Positions 37,246 to 47,139 of a stretch of 64,000 bases of DNA are shown in pieces. Positions within the stretch are counted from its first letter, which is position 1. Each line of letters begins with the position of its first letter. Origin of the DNA: Rudaea cellulosilytica DSM 22992 (GTDB lineage Bacteria > Pseudomonadota > Gammaproteobacteria > Xanthomonadales > Rhodanobacteraceae); NCBI RefSeq assembly GCF_000378125.1, contig NZ_KB899241.1, positions 1,587,652 to 1,651,651 of the forward strand, given 5' to 3'. The position numbers were made by a program, and so were the translations under genes. The notes under the pieces were generated by a model. It made no database searches. It was not told the DNA's origin and saw only the letters and a list, made by a program, of their open reading frames with translations.

Positions 37246-40122
37246 ATGACCATCACTCTGAAGCGCGTCGTTCTGGCGACGGCAATTGCAACCGCACTGC
37301 TGCCGATCATGGCAGGTGCACAAAATGCGGCGGCGCCCTCGGGCACGGCCGGTCAGCCGGCCGCCACTGCGGGCGAGTCGGATGCGGCTTCCAAGAAGAA
37401 AGCCGATCAGACCCAGGAAATGGGAACGGTCGTCGTGACCGGCATCCGCGAGTCGCTCCAGGCAGGGCTCGACGTGAAGCGCAACGCTGAGTCTTTCGTG
37501 GACGCGATCAGCGCCGAAGACGTGGGCAAGCTGCCCGACGCCAACATCGCCGAAGTGCTGCAGCGCGTGCCGGGCGTGACGATCCAGAGAACGCGCGGCG
37601 AAGGCGACTTCGTCTCGATCCGCGGCCTGAGTCCCAACTTCGTGCGTGGTGAAGTCGATGGCCGCACCGTGGTCAGCGGCACCGTAACCAGCGAACCGAT
37701 TCGCAACGGCGGCCAGGGCGAAAGCACTGGTCGCGCGACCAACTTCGACGTGCTGCCGGCGGAAATCGTGGAGCGCGTCGAGGTGTACAAGTCGCCGACC
37801 GCGGCGATGATCGAGGGCGGCATCGGCGGCGTGGTCAACATTGTGACCCGCGATCCGATCGATCTCGGCAATCACATCTTCGGTTCGGCGAACGCCACGT
37901 ATCGCGAGAACAACAAGGCTACGGACCCGAGCTTCTCCGTTCTCGGCAGCTGGAGAAACGACGCTAAGGATTTCGGTATCCTGGGCAGCCTCACGTATTC
38001 GAAGCGCTCGATCCGCGAAGACGGCATGGACACCTACGGCTGGAGCTTGCCGAGCAACTGGGCAGCCCTGCCGGACGTCTCAGGCGGCGCGGGGCAACCG
38101 GTCCTGACCGGCCAGAGCTATCCGTGGGCCATGATGGCGCGCCAGCAGCTCGAGTCGCGCGAACGTACGACCGCTCAAGTCAAGGCCGATTGGAAGTTCG
38201 CCGACGACAGCTTGTTGACGGCGAACGCGCTGTATTCGAAGCGCAAGAGCGACGACCGGTCTTTTTACGCCACGTTCGGCACTTCGGCCACTTATCAGTT
38301 CGTCGATCCGCCGGCAGCGGTGGTGCCACCGGGCAAGCCGGGGATCAGTTCTTGGGGAGACTGCCAGCAGAGCTTGGCCGCAGGCCAGACTCACTGTACC
38401 GTGCCGGGCCTCACCGCCAGCAATGGGAACATCACCACGTCGCCGGTTACCTCGACCACGACCGATGTGTTCGAAGACAAGCAACAACGTGATTCGTTGA
38501 CTCAATTGGGCTTGAACTACAAGAAAGACCTTGGCAGCCTGCACCTCAACGCCGATCTCGCTTATGCGCGCGGCAACGGATCGCTAGGCGGAGGCTTTAC
38601 CAGCGTCAATACCGCCTACGTCTGGCCCTATACCAGTTATTACGACGGCACGACGTTCCAGATCAAGCCGAACGCCAGCGTACCCTCCGATGGGGCCAGT
38701 TATTTCGCGCGCGGTGCGAGCATAGGATTGCAACAAAACAATCAATCCGAGACGGCGTTTGCTCTCGGCGGCAAGCTCGATCTCGATAATGTGCCGCTCT
38801 CCCGCGAGCTCGAATTCGGCGTGCGTTTTGCCGAACGCGATGTTGACAAAAATAACTACGGTGATACGGGTGGCCATGGCGCTTTCCCCATCCTCACCGG
38901 CGCGAGCGGAATTCATCCGGACGGCAATTTCGGCAACGGCCAGTTCGCCTTCCCGCTCGATCAGCTCTTCTTCATGAATACCGATCAGTTGCTGGACGCG
39001 TTGAAGAAGATCGATCCGAACACGCCGGGATACTCGATGAAATTCGATCCCAATTCCTCATACAGCGTGGCTGAGAAGACCGACGCGTTCTATATCCAGG
39101 ACAACTTGGAGACCGAGATTGCCGGCATGCCACTCAAGGGCAATGTCGGATTCCGCGGCGTACGCACGAACGAATCGGCGACCGGGTACTTCCGGCCGTT
39201 CACCATCGTCTATGACGAACAGCATCTCGGCCATCTCCAGTACACGTCGACCAGCGTCACCTCGAAGGACTACAAGAGCAGCTATTTCAATCTGCTGCCG
39301 GTGCTCAACCTCGAGCTCGACATCCGCGATGACCTGCTGGCACGCTTTGCGGCTGGCAAGAGTGTGACGCGGCCGGACTTCGCGACCCAGTTGGCGCCGT
39401 CGCTCAACATCATCAACTTTGGCGACAACGACTCTTCCCACAATGGAACCAACAACCGCATCGCCGCCGGTGGCAATCCGGGTTTGAAAGCCTACGAGGC
39501 CACCAACTACGATCTCGGTCTGGAGTGGTATCTGGCTCCGTCCAGCGCGCTGTGGGCGGCGGTGTATTACAAGGACATCGGCAACTTCATTGCAGGTTCC
39601 AATGCAGACAACGTCGAGCGGTTCGGCTACGTCTGGGGCCACTTCACTACCCCCGAAAACCAGGGCGGTGCCAAGGTCCATGGTTTGGAACTCGGTTATC
39701 AACAGGTCTTCGAGAACGGCTTCGGCTTCCTCGTAAACGGTACGCTCGCGGGCAGCTCGGCGAAATACACCAACGGCACGCTCGCGGGCAAGACAATCGA
39801 GTTCGACGGCGTTTCCAGGAAGAGCTTCAATACCGCAGTGTTCTACGAGAAGGACGGTTTCAGTGCGCGCGTGGCCTACACCTACCGTGGTCGTTATGTT
39901 CTGATCGGCCAGGACATCTTCGGCATGACGGAATACAACGACCACTACGGACAGGTCGACGCCTCGGTTTCCTACGCTATCGATCCGCATTGGACTGTCG
40001 TCGCCGATGTGGTCAATCTTGGCAATTCGAACAACCGGCTCTACGCCAACCAGCCGCAAGATGCACTGGCGTACCAGATTGTCGGTCGCCGACTCGAGTT
40101 CGGGGTGCGCGCCAAGTTCTGA
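37246..40122 (+). CDS. TonB-dependent receptor
   Basis: A 958-residue outer-membrane receptor. Signal peptide to about residue 27 (VVLATAIATALLPIMAGAQ); a TonB-box-like MGTVVVTGIRESLQAGLDVKR (about residue 61); the plug domain with KLPDANIAEVLQRVPGVTIQR and VSIRGLSPNFVRGEVDGRTV; then a 22-strand barrel ending RRLEFGVRAKF with the terminal Phe needed for assembly. The sequence type (insert after the plug, SVTRPDFATQL, KAYEATNYDLGLEWY) is the sugar-oligomer class common in Xanthomonas and Caulobacter. Neighbours (KdgK, halogenase, MFS transporter, secreted beta-helix proteins) indicate uptake of plant oligosaccharides. Ends at a strong terminator. Confidence 0.93.
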   Translation: MTITLKRVVLATAIATALLPIMAGAQNAAAPSGTAGQPAATAGESDAASKKKADQTQEMGTVVVTGIRESLQAGLDVKRNAESFVDAISAEDVGKLPDANIAEVLQRVPGVTIQRTRGEGDFVSIRGLSPNFVRGEVDGRTVVSGTVTSEPIRNGGQGESTGRATNFDVLPAEIVERVEVYKSPTAAMIEGGIGGVVNIVTRDPIDLGNHIFGSANATYRENNKATDPSFSVLGSWRNDAKDFGILGSLTYSKRSIREDGMDTYGWSLPSNWAALPDVSGGAGQPVLTGQSYPWAMMARQQLESRERTTAQVKADWKFADDSLLTANALYSKRKSDDRSFYATFGTSATYQFVDPPAAVVPPGKPGISSWGDCQQSLAAGQTHCTVPGLTASNGNITTSPVTSTTTDVFEDKQQRDSLTQLGLNYKKDLGSLHLNADLAYARGNGSLGGGFTSVNTAYVWPYTSYYDGTTFQIKPNASVPSDGASYFARGASIGLQQNNQSETAFALGGKLDLDNVPLSRELEFGVRFAERDVDKNNYGDTGGHGAFPILTGASGIHPDGNFGNGQFAFPLDQLFFMNTDQLLDALKKIDPNTPGYSMKFDPNSSYSVAEKTDAFYIQDNLETEIAGMPLKGNVGFRGVRTNESATGYFRPFTIVYDEQHLGHLQYTSTSVTSKDYKSSYFNLLPVLNLELDIRDDLLARFAAGKSVTRPDFATQLAPSLNIINFGDNDSSHNGTNNRIAAGGNPGLKAYEATNYDLGLEWYLAPSSALWAAVYYKDIGNFIAGSNADNVERFGYVWGHFTTPENQGGAKVHGLELGYQQVFENGFGFLVNGTLAGSSAKYTNGTLAGKTIEFDGVSRKSFNTAVFYEKDGFSARVAYTYRGRYVLIGQDIFGMTEYNDHYGQVDASVSYAIDPHWTVVADVVNLGNSNNRLYANQPQDALAYQIVGRRLEFGVRAKF

Positions 40123-40131
40123 TAGGTCCCT

Positions 40132-40216
40132 AGCTGTCAGTGTGGGCACGTCTCGTTTTCATCAGACCTCCAACGGGGAGGTCGACGGAAAATGAGCGTG
40201 CCCACAGCTGTTTTTG
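40132..40216 (+). terminator. Large intrinsic terminator after the TonB receptor
   Basis: A long imperfect hairpin: AGCTGT, GTGGGCACG and CTCGTTTTC on the left (40132-40160) pair with GAAAATGAG, CGTGCCCAC and AGCT on the right (40188-40209), with an inner GACCTCC/GGAGGTC hairpin. It is followed by TTTTT. It separates the receptor from the downstream transporter gene. Confidence 0.8.
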
Positions 40217-40349
40217 AACCGCGCCACCTTCGATGGTGGCAACATGCTCGAGAATTGCATCGGATTTTCGTGACCGGCGGCCGCGCCGGTCGACACGATC
40301 GATGGCACCCGGTTGAGAAGCCGCAACCACAAACGACACAGAGCCGCAG

Positions 40350-41552
40350 ATGACCTCGATAGCCTCCCTCTTTCCTGATCGCAGAACCTTGGTGGTCGGC
40401 TTCGGCATCACGCTCGGCAACACGGCGCAAAGCGCCATTCCGTGGATCTCCGGCAGCCTGGTTGAATCGGCGCATCTGGACATCCAGCAGGCCAGTTGGA
40501 TGATCACCGCCGAAGTCTTCACGATGGGCATCGTGATGTTGGGCGCGTCCGCCTTCGTGCATAGACTGCCGAAAAAGGCGGTGCTGATCTTCGCCACCTT
40601 GTTGGCCATCGCGGCGCAAATCGCGTCCATTTACGTGACCCAGCTCGGCGCGCTCGCCCTGGTCCGGGCGGTGTCCGGCGCGGCGTTCGGTCTTGTCTAT
40701 TCGCTGGCTTCGGCGATCGGCGCAGGTGCGGAGGCGCCGCAGCGAACCTATGGCGCCGCAGGAACCATCGCCTTGCTCCTCGGCGTGCTCATCAATCCGA
40801 TGCTCGGTTACGGCATGCAGACCTATGGTGCCGCGGGTGTGTTCAGCGGCATCGTCATCCTGGCCGTGGTCCTGGCCGTGCCGCTATTCCTGATTTCCTT
40901 CAAATCGTTCGAGAGTTCACCCACGGCCCTAAACACAATCATCGCGGATCAGCACAAGCCCAAGGATCGTCTCGACATGCCTTCCGCCGCAGGCGTGGTC
41001 CTGACCATGGCCCTGATGTCGGCAGCGGTGAGCGGACTCTACGTTTTTCTCGAGCGCATCGCGCATTCCGTTGGCCTCGAAGGCACGGCTTTGGGCGCCG
41101 GGATGTCGGTGGTTTCGCTGATCGGCGCGTCGGGCGGCGTGATTGCGATTTTTGTTTCCAAGCGGGTCGGCAATGTCCTGCCGTTGTTGATCGGCCTGCC
41201 GCTGGTCGGCGTCATCATCCTCGGCATCGCGACGGCCAAGAACCAACCTCAATTCTGGAGCGTGTTCAGCGCGCTCACAGTGATGTTCTGGTTCCTCTAT
41301 CCGTTCATTTTCGGACTGGCGGCGCGGGTGGACCCGAAAGGTCGCGTCGCCTCGGCCACCGGCAGCGGCAAGATTCTGCTCGCTTCGGGCGGGACGGCCT
41401 TGGCGGGTTTCCTCGGCGCGAACTACGGAATGCAGAGCTACGGCTATGCGGCGATAGTTATCTGCCTCTTGTCCGCCGTGATGGCGGCCTGGGTTGTCGC
41501 GCGCTTAAAAGGACCGAGTCGCCTGACTGCGTTGCCATCTGAAGCTGCCTGA
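40350..41552 (+). CDS. MFS transporter
   Basis: A 400-residue major facilitator protein with about 12 hydrophobic segments (first FGITLGNTAQSAIPWISGSLV). It lacks the sugar-porter PESPRW motif and is not FHS-type; it resembles the drug/organic-acid permease half of the superfamily, so the substrate cannot be named. It follows the TonB receptor in the same direction after a terminator and a 227-base gap, and might move a sugar or acid that the receptor brings into the periplasm. It is convergent with the response regulator. Confidence 0.75.
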   Translation: MTSIASLFPDRRTLVVGFGITLGNTAQSAIPWISGSLVESAHLDIQQASWMITAEVFTMGIVMLGASAFVHRLPKKAVLIFATLLAIAAQIASIYVTQLGALALVRAVSGAAFGLVYSLASAIGAGAEAPQRTYGAAGTIALLLGVLINPMLGYGMQTYGAAGVFSGIVILAVVLAVPLFLISFKSFESSPTALNTIIADQHKPKDRLDMPSAAGVVLTMALMSAAVSGLYVFLERIAHSVGLEGTALGAGMSVVSLIGASGGVIAIFVSKRVGNVLPLLIGLPLVGVIILGIATAKNQPQFWSVFSALTVMFWFLYPFIFGLAARVDPKGRVASATGSGKILLASGGTALAGFLGANYGMQSYGYAAIVICLLSAVMAAWVVARLKGPSRLTALPSEAA

Positions 41553-41589
41553 CGGCAATTGGACGCAGGCGATATACCGGCGGATACGT

Positions 41590-42261
41590 TCAGAAGAGCA
41601 GGCCGAGCCTGCGTGCCGTTCGCACCGCCTGCGTTCGCGAGTTGACCTTAAGCTTGCCGTAGATATGCCGGATATGGGTATCGACCGTCCATTGCGATAT
41701 GTTCAATACCTCGGCGATTTCACGGTTGCTCATGCCCTCTGCAACGCGGGTCAGGATGGCCAGTTCTCGCTTCGACAAGAGGCCGCCAGGCAGCTCCTCT
41801 GCAATGTCCGGTTTGGACGCAGCCCTGTTTGGGGTTGAGCCATTCGCCAAACCGAGAATATGCCGCGTTATGAAAGGATCGATCGGCGCGCCGCCGTTTG
41901 CTACGGTCTTGAGTAGCACTGCAATTTCCAGATCGTCGCGCTCTTTCAGCAGATAGCCATTTGCGCCTGCGCGGATCGCGTCGAGAACCATTTCTTCAAC
42001 ATTCCAGGCCGAAACCACAAGTATCGGCAGCGATTTGTTGATGGAGCGGAGCCAGGCAATCAGTTCAACGTCGTCGCGGTCGGGCATTCTGAGATCAGCG
42101 AGCACCATCTCGAGGCTATGTCTTCCAGCCACATCTTTGGCCTGGGCAACGTCACTGACGCAGACGATCTCGTCGTCCGCATACCCCAGCGTCATAAGGA
42201 TGCGAAACAGACGCGCTCGCGCAGACGGTTCGTCCTGGACTATGAGCACGACTTCTGGCAT
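41590..42261 (-). CDS. NarL/FixJ-type response regulator, orphan
   Basis: A 223-residue two-domain regulator. The receiver domain (residues about 3-120) has QDEPS, the phosphorylatable Asp56 in VLADLRMPD, Ser84 and Lys106 in the usual positions; the LuxR-type helix-turn-helix (about 160-220) shows LSKRELAILTRVAEGMSNREIAEVLNIS and VDTHIRHIYGKL. No histidine kinase lies nearby, so its partner must be elsewhere. It faces away from the beta-helix gene at 42633, with a 371-base shared region, and may control the secreted proteins. Confidence 0.88.
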   Translation of the reverse strand: MPEVVLIVQDEPSARARLFRILMTLGYADDEIVCVSDVAQAKDVAGRHSLEMVLADLRMPDRDDVELIAWLRSINKSLPILVVSAWNVEEMVLDAIRAGANGYLLKERDDLEIAVLLKTVANGGAPIDPFITRHILGLANGSTPNRAASKPDIAEELPGGLLSKRELAILTRVAEGMSNREIAEVLNISQWTVDTHIRHIYGKLKVNSRTQAVRTARRLGLLF

Positions 42262-42632
42262 GGCCCATTCACTTGGTGAATTCTTGAGATATTACATTAT
42301 CAAACAAGAAATATCACTAGTTCGCGTGATGTTCAGGAATGTGAAAACGCATTAGCGTGCCTTTGCTCTATTGCTATGCGCGGCACGGTCTCGAGAGAAG
42401 TAGGAGATGGTTGCGGGGCGACACCCAGGGCCGCAACGGAGATCAGTCCGCCCCGGCATCGTCGATCGGGTAGTCATGGTGCAGAAAGCGCCTAAAAAAA
42501 TTTCGAAAAAAACTCGCAGCTCACAAGGAGTCTTTGCCCACATCCAATTTGGGGTGAACTTGGTGATGAAAAATACGCACCGTAGATGCCCCCTCTATTT
42601 TTAAAACACTTAGATACACGGGAGGGATAACT
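42262..42632. other. Intergenic region between response regulator and beta-helix gene
   Basis: AT-rich near both gene starts and moderately GC-rich in the middle. It must hold both divergent promoters, but no convincing -35/-10 pair or operator was found. A clear ribosome site, GGGAGGG, sits just before the 42633 start. No gene is supported. Confidence 0.5.
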
Positions 42633-45600
42633 ATGACAGCACAAAATAATGAGCCCAAAAGGCCATCCGTAATTTCGCGCATTGTGATGCTTCTAGCCAT
42701 CGCACCGAGCATTCCGGCTCTAGTCCATGCGACTGTTCAGGCGAATTTTTATGTATCGCCAAGCGGCAGCGATTCGAATCCGGGCACGCAAACGCAGCCA
42801 TTCGCAACGATTGCGCGAGCGCGCGATGTCGTCAGATCCAACAATATCGGCATGACTGGCGATATCGTCGTCAACATCGCCTACGGCAACTACTACGTCG
42901 GCAGCACGATTGAATTCACCGAAACCGATTCGGGGTCTAACGGATACAACGTCATCTACCGAGCGACGGATGGCGTGGACACGGCGAAGTTCATCGGCGG
43001 AACCAAGATAACGTCCGCATGGAATCTCGTGGTACGCACAGGCGCCGACGCCGATCTGCCCGCCGCGGCCGAAGGCAGTGTTTACAAAACGTATGTTGGA
43101 ACAGGGGTCAATTTCAATACGTTGTATGTAAACGATAAACGCGCCGTCATGGCGCGAACCAAGAATTTAAGCCAAATCCCTGGGTTCCCGTCGACAAATA
43201 CAGGTTACATGACGGCCGTAGGTGGAAGCATCTCATCGCTTTCTTACAATCTTGTCGGCACCCAGTACACCAAGAACAACGCCGTAGACAATTCTTCGAG
43301 CACCGAGTGGGCGTCAAACAGCGAAAACAATCCGTGGATCCAGCTCAACTGGAGCAGCAGCCAGACGATCAACCAGATCACGCTCAACGATCGCGTGAAC
43401 ACGAGCGACTGGATTCAGGGCGGGATATTGACGTTCAGCGACGGCAGTTCGATCGCCGTCACCGGGATCCCGAACAACGGCGCCGACAAGACCGTGACGT
43501 TCTCGAACAAGACCGTCAGCTGGGTGCGGTTTCAGGCAACCGGCAGCACCGGCTGCAACGGCCTGTCGGAGTTCAAGGTATGGAACACGTCCAGCGCCAA
43601 TATTGCGCCCAATTCGACGGTAACCGTCTCGTCCGAGTACGGCAAGAATCTGGATGCCGCCGCCGAGCAAGGCCTCGTCAATGCGCAGACGCGCGGTGAT
43701 CTGGATGTGCAGGTGTATGTATGGGATTGGGATGTAAGGGACTGGATGACCGATACGATCCCCATCGCTAGCATCAATACCTCCACTGGCACGATCAATT
43801 TCAAGACCGTGGCCGGACATCCGGAAGCCTATCGACCGCATTACGCCATTGGCCAGAACGCCAGGTTTGTCTTGCAAGGCAATCTGGCCTTCCTCGATCA
43901 ACCGGGCGAATACTACTTCAACAAGACCACCGGATATCTGTACTACTACCCGGTGGCGGGCTCGGGCAGCATCAGCAGTCAGGACATCGTGATCCCCACT
44001 GTCGACAAAGTCATCGAGGTGATGGGATCGTCCCGCGCGACCCCGGCCACGAACATCACGTTCGACGGACTGCAAATCAAGGACACGAATTTCCCTGACT
44101 ATTACAGCTATGCGTGGAACCGCGGGGATCTCGACGGCATCGGTTCTTACCCGCCGGAAGCATTGGTCACCGGCGTGAAGCAGCCGTCGTACTGCGAACA
44201 AACCGAACGGCCGGCATTCCAGAACGGTGTCCTACAGTTGACGAATACGAGCCACATCACGGTGACGAACGTGCACGTCAAGAATGCCGGCATGATGGGC
44301 ATCAACCTTTATCTCGCCAACCAATACGACACGATCAGCAACACCCTCGTGGAAGGCGTAGGCAACATCGGCATCGAACTGGAAGGGGGCTATCCGGGCC
44401 TGGGCGGAGACGCTGCGGGCAATGGCTACAACAGCTACAACACGGTCACCAACACGATCGTTCATGACGTGGGCCAGTTGGTCGGTTCTGCGAGCGGCAT
44501 GACCATCATAAACTCGGGCTACAACACGTTCTCCAACCTCGAGGTCTTCAATTCTTCGAGGCGAGGGATCTTCCTTTCGGGCGGCTACAACCGCGAGCCC
44601 AGCTATCACGCCCCACCGGCCTCGCCGGCCGGCGACGCCGATTTCAATCCGGCAACCGACTTGTATGCGCACGACAATCACTTCAACGGCATCTATCTGC
44701 ACAATGCGCAACAGGATGGCGGCGATGACGGTGCGTTTTTCGGCTGCTTCCTCTACGGCGCGCTGCCCAACTTCATCAACCAGATGCTGGTCGACGGCGT
44801 CGGCGCGAATCCGAGCATGAAGGACATCGCGCCGAATGGTGTGAATTTCGACATGGGCGACTACTCCAACTTCGAAGTGAAGAATTTCAAGTCGGTGAAT
44901 CCGCAGCACTACAACTTCGAGGGCGGCGCCAAATTCGTCAACGCGAACATCGATTTCACTTCTACTGTTTATCCCTTCGACGACTCGTTGATCGATTATG
45001 CGAATATCGGCGTCAACGCGAGCTATCCGAGCGCGTACCTGCCAGCGCGGATCACCTTCCAGGAGCCGAGCAATATCTACTTCAAGGATGCGTTCGAGAG
45101 CGGCCTCGATCAGTCGAAATGGATGTATCGCGGCAATCAACCGCTTATCTCGACGGAATGGATGTCGGAGGGCGTGTTCAACGGCAAGTCATCGTTGAAG
45201 CTCGACAGCGACGCCGCTGCTTCGGGCTCCAAGCCGGTGCTGTACCGCGATTTTGGCACCTCGTTGAACAAGATCGTCTCGATGAGGTTGTTCGATCGGC
45301 AGAACCTGAAGCCGGTGAACTACAGCGGCATCGGCAAGACGATTTCGACGAACGTCAAATCGATCGCCAGAGCAGACGATGGCATCAATGTGCTCGGTCT
45401 TGGCATGGATACGGCGTTCAGCAACGAGAGCTATGTCGTCCTGGTGGGATCGTCGGAAGTTTTGACGACCGTGCCGCGCACGTATGGATGGCACGAGCTG
45501 AAGTGGGATTACACGAGTGGCACCGACGTGAAGATGTACATCGACGGTACGCTGGTGCAGACGCTGGCGACGCAAACCAGTTTCAGCCGCGTCGAACTTG

Positions 45601-46868
45601 GTTCTGACGATGGTCTCGGCGTGAGCTACTACGATCAGGTTTACATCTATGGTGGCACCGTCACGCCGCCGCCGCCGCCGCTCACAGTGCCGCCGACGAA
45701 TTTGGCCACGAGTGCAACGGTGACCGCCTCGAGCGTATACAGCAGCCAATACGCAGCAGCCAACGTCATCGACGGTATCGTCGGCCTGCAAGGCACCGGG
45801 GAATGGGCGTCCAACAGCGAAGCGAATCCCTGGATTCAGTTGAGCTGGTCGAGCAGCCACATCGTCAACAAGATCGTGCTTTACGATCGTCCCGACAGCA
45901 GCGACTGGTCGCAGGGTGGCACCTTGACCTTCAGCGATGGCAGTTCGGTCACGGTGACGGGCATACCGAACAACGGTACGGTCAAAGTGATCACGTTCGC
46001 GGACAAAAGCATCACCTGGGTGAAATTCCAGGTGACGGGCAGCAGCGGTTGCAACGGGCTCGCCGAATTCCAGGTCTACGACTGGAATCTGGCAAAGACG
46101 GCCAATATCACGGCATCGAGCCAATTCAGCAGCCAATATGCCGCGACAAACGTGGCCGACGGGATCATCGGTCAATGGGGCACCGGCGAGTGGGCGTCCA
46201 ATAGCGAGGCGAATCCCTGGATCCAGATGAGCTGGACCAGCAGTGTCAAGACCAACAAGATCGTCTTCTATGATCGCCTGAACACCACCGACTGGTCCCA
46301 AGGCGGCACGTTGACCTTCAGCGACGGCAGCTCCGTCACGGTGACGGGCATACCGAACAACGGCGCGGCTTTGGAAGTCTATTTCCCGGAAAAGACCGTG
46401 ACCTGGGTGAAATTCCAGGTGACGAACAGCAGTGGCACCAATGGACTGTCTGAGATGCAGGTGCTCGACGTGGCGCAAGTGAATCTCGCGCCAGGCGCCA
46501 CCGCATCGGCATCGAGCCAATACAACTCGAACTACTCTGCGGCCAAGATGACGGACGGCATCATCGGCCAGCTGGGAACGGGCGAATGGGCGCCAGCCAA
46601 TACCGATACCAGCCCATGGGGTCGACTCGACTGGTCCGCGAGCCAATCGATCAGCCAGATCGTGCTCTACGATCGCAACAACACCACCGACCAAGTGCTG
46701 GGTGGAACATTGACCTTCAGCGATGGCAGTTCGATCACCGTTGCGGCTCTGAACAATGATGGCACCGCGAATACATTTACGTTCGCAACGAAGAACGTGA
46801 CTTGGGTTAAGTTCCAAATCACTTCTTACTCGGGTTTGCCGGGGTTGTCCGAGTTCCAAGTGTATTGA
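42633..46868 (+). CDS. Giant secreted beta-helix protein with discoidin modules, one nested in the core
   Basis: A 1411-residue exported protein, paralogous to the one at 22650. Order: signal peptide (to about residue 35), beta-helix start NFYVSPSGSDSNPGTQ, a discoidin module inserted at about 199-320, the rest of the core with QGNLAFLDQPGEYYFNKTTGYLYYYP, FDGLQIKDT and QQDGGDDGAFF, a LamG-like domain (about 809-1009), and three F5/8 type C modules (about 1022-1149, 1151-1279, 1283-1411). The inner module shares EWASNS and TGSTGCNGLSEF with the outer ones and is followed by a partial second one (NIAPNSTVTVSSEYG). The ATG has GGGAGGG nine bases upstream. The core resembles GH141-like enzymes, tentatively. 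A strong terminator follows. Confidence 0.87.
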   Translation: MTAQNNEPKRPSVISRIVMLLAIAPSIPALVHATVQANFYVSPSGSDSNPGTQTQPFATIARARDVVRSNNIGMTGDIVVNIAYGNYYVGSTIEFTETDSGSNGYNVIYRATDGVDTAKFIGGTKITSAWNLVVRTGADADLPAAAEGSVYKTYVGTGVNFNTLYVNDKRAVMARTKNLSQIPGFPSTNTGYMTAVGGSISSLSYNLVGTQYTKNNAVDNSSSTEWASNSENNPWIQLNWSSSQTINQITLNDRVNTSDWIQGGILTFSDGSSIAVTGIPNNGADKTVTFSNKTVSWVRFQATGSTGCNGLSEFKVWNTSSANIAPNSTVTVSSEYGKNLDAAAEQGLVNAQTRGDLDVQVYVWDWDVRDWMTDTIPIASINTSTGTINFKTVAGHPEAYRPHYAIGQNARFVLQGNLAFLDQPGEYYFNKTTGYLYYYPVAGSGSISSQDIVIPTVDKVIEVMGSSRATPATNITFDGLQIKDTNFPDYYSYAWNRGDLDGIGSYPPEALVTGVKQPSYCEQTERPAFQNGVLQLTNTSHITVTNVHVKNAGMMGINLYLANQYDTISNTLVEGVGNIGIELEGGYPGLGGDAAGNGYNSYNTVTNTIVHDVGQLVGSASGMTIINSGYNTFSNLEVFNSSRRGIFLSGGYNREPSYHAPPASPAGDADFNPATDLYAHDNHFNGIYLHNAQQDGGDDGAFFGCFLYGALPNFINQMLVDGVGANPSMKDIAPNGVNFDMGDYSNFEVKNFKSVNPQHYNFEGGAKFVNANIDFTSTVYPFDDSLIDYANIGVNASYPSAYLPARITFQEPSNIYFKDAFESGLDQSKWMYRGNQPLISTEWMSEGVFNGKSSLKLDSDAAASGSKPVLYRDFGTSLNKIVSMRLFDRQNLKPVNYSGIGKTISTNVKSIARADDGINVLGLGMDTAFSNESYVVLVGSSEVLTTVPRTYGWHELKWDYTSGTDVKMYIDGTLVQTLATQTSFSRVELGSDDGLGVSYYDQVYIYGGTVTPPPPPLTVPPTNLATSATVTASSVYSSQYAAANVIDGIVGLQGTGEWASNSEANPWIQLSWSSSHIVNKIVLYDRPDSSDWSQGGTLTFSDGSSVTVTGIPNNGTVKVITFADKSITWVKFQVTGSSGCNGLAEFQVYDWNLAKTANITASSQFSSQYAATNVADGIIGQWGTGEWASNSEANPWIQMSWTSSVKTNKIVFYDRLNTTDWSQGGTLTFSDGSSVTVTGIPNNGAALEVYFPEKTVTWVKFQVTNSSGTNGLSEMQVLDVAQVNLAPGATASASSQYNSNYSAAKMTDGIIGQLGTGEWAPANTDTSPWGRLDWSASQSISQIVLYDRNNTTDQVLGGTLTFSDGSSITVAALNNDGTANTFTFATKNVTWVKFQITSYSGLPGLSEFQVY

Positions 46869-46878
46869 TCGAGCGGAA

Positions 46879-46916
46879 GGGCAGGCGATGGGTTCATCGC
46901 CTGCCCATTTTTTTTT
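46879..46916 (+). terminator. Intrinsic terminator after the 42633 gene
   Basis: A perfect 12-pair stem, GGGCAGGCGATG (46879-46890) with CATCGCCTGCCC (46895-46906), a GGTT loop and a nine-T tract. It begins ten bases after the stop codon. Confidence 0.95.
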
Positions 46917-47139
46917 GCCGATCCAGCGATGAATCCTCCCCACATCGAACTTCAGCGGCTACTTGCAGCCGCCCAAAGCGTATGCGCCGTCGAAACGGGC
47001 GACGTTCTACGCGGCTACAACGGTCACGACCAACGGGTGACGGATCGCAAACGAATCTACTAGTCCTATATCAACGCCAATTTGATCGCATAGAACAAAG
47101 ACAAAAATCCATTCGAAACATCACGAGGGAGGTCTTCCA

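Noticed and set aside
36040-37875. A 611-codon leftward frame covering kdgK and much of the TonB-receptor start
   Set aside because: The part beyond 37065 lies antisense to the receptor gene; the kinase has a good ATG and ribosome site at 37065.
46929-47063. Possible 44-codon gene after the 42633 terminator
   Set aside because: No ribosome site and no recognisable features; it lies in the leader region of the next gene.
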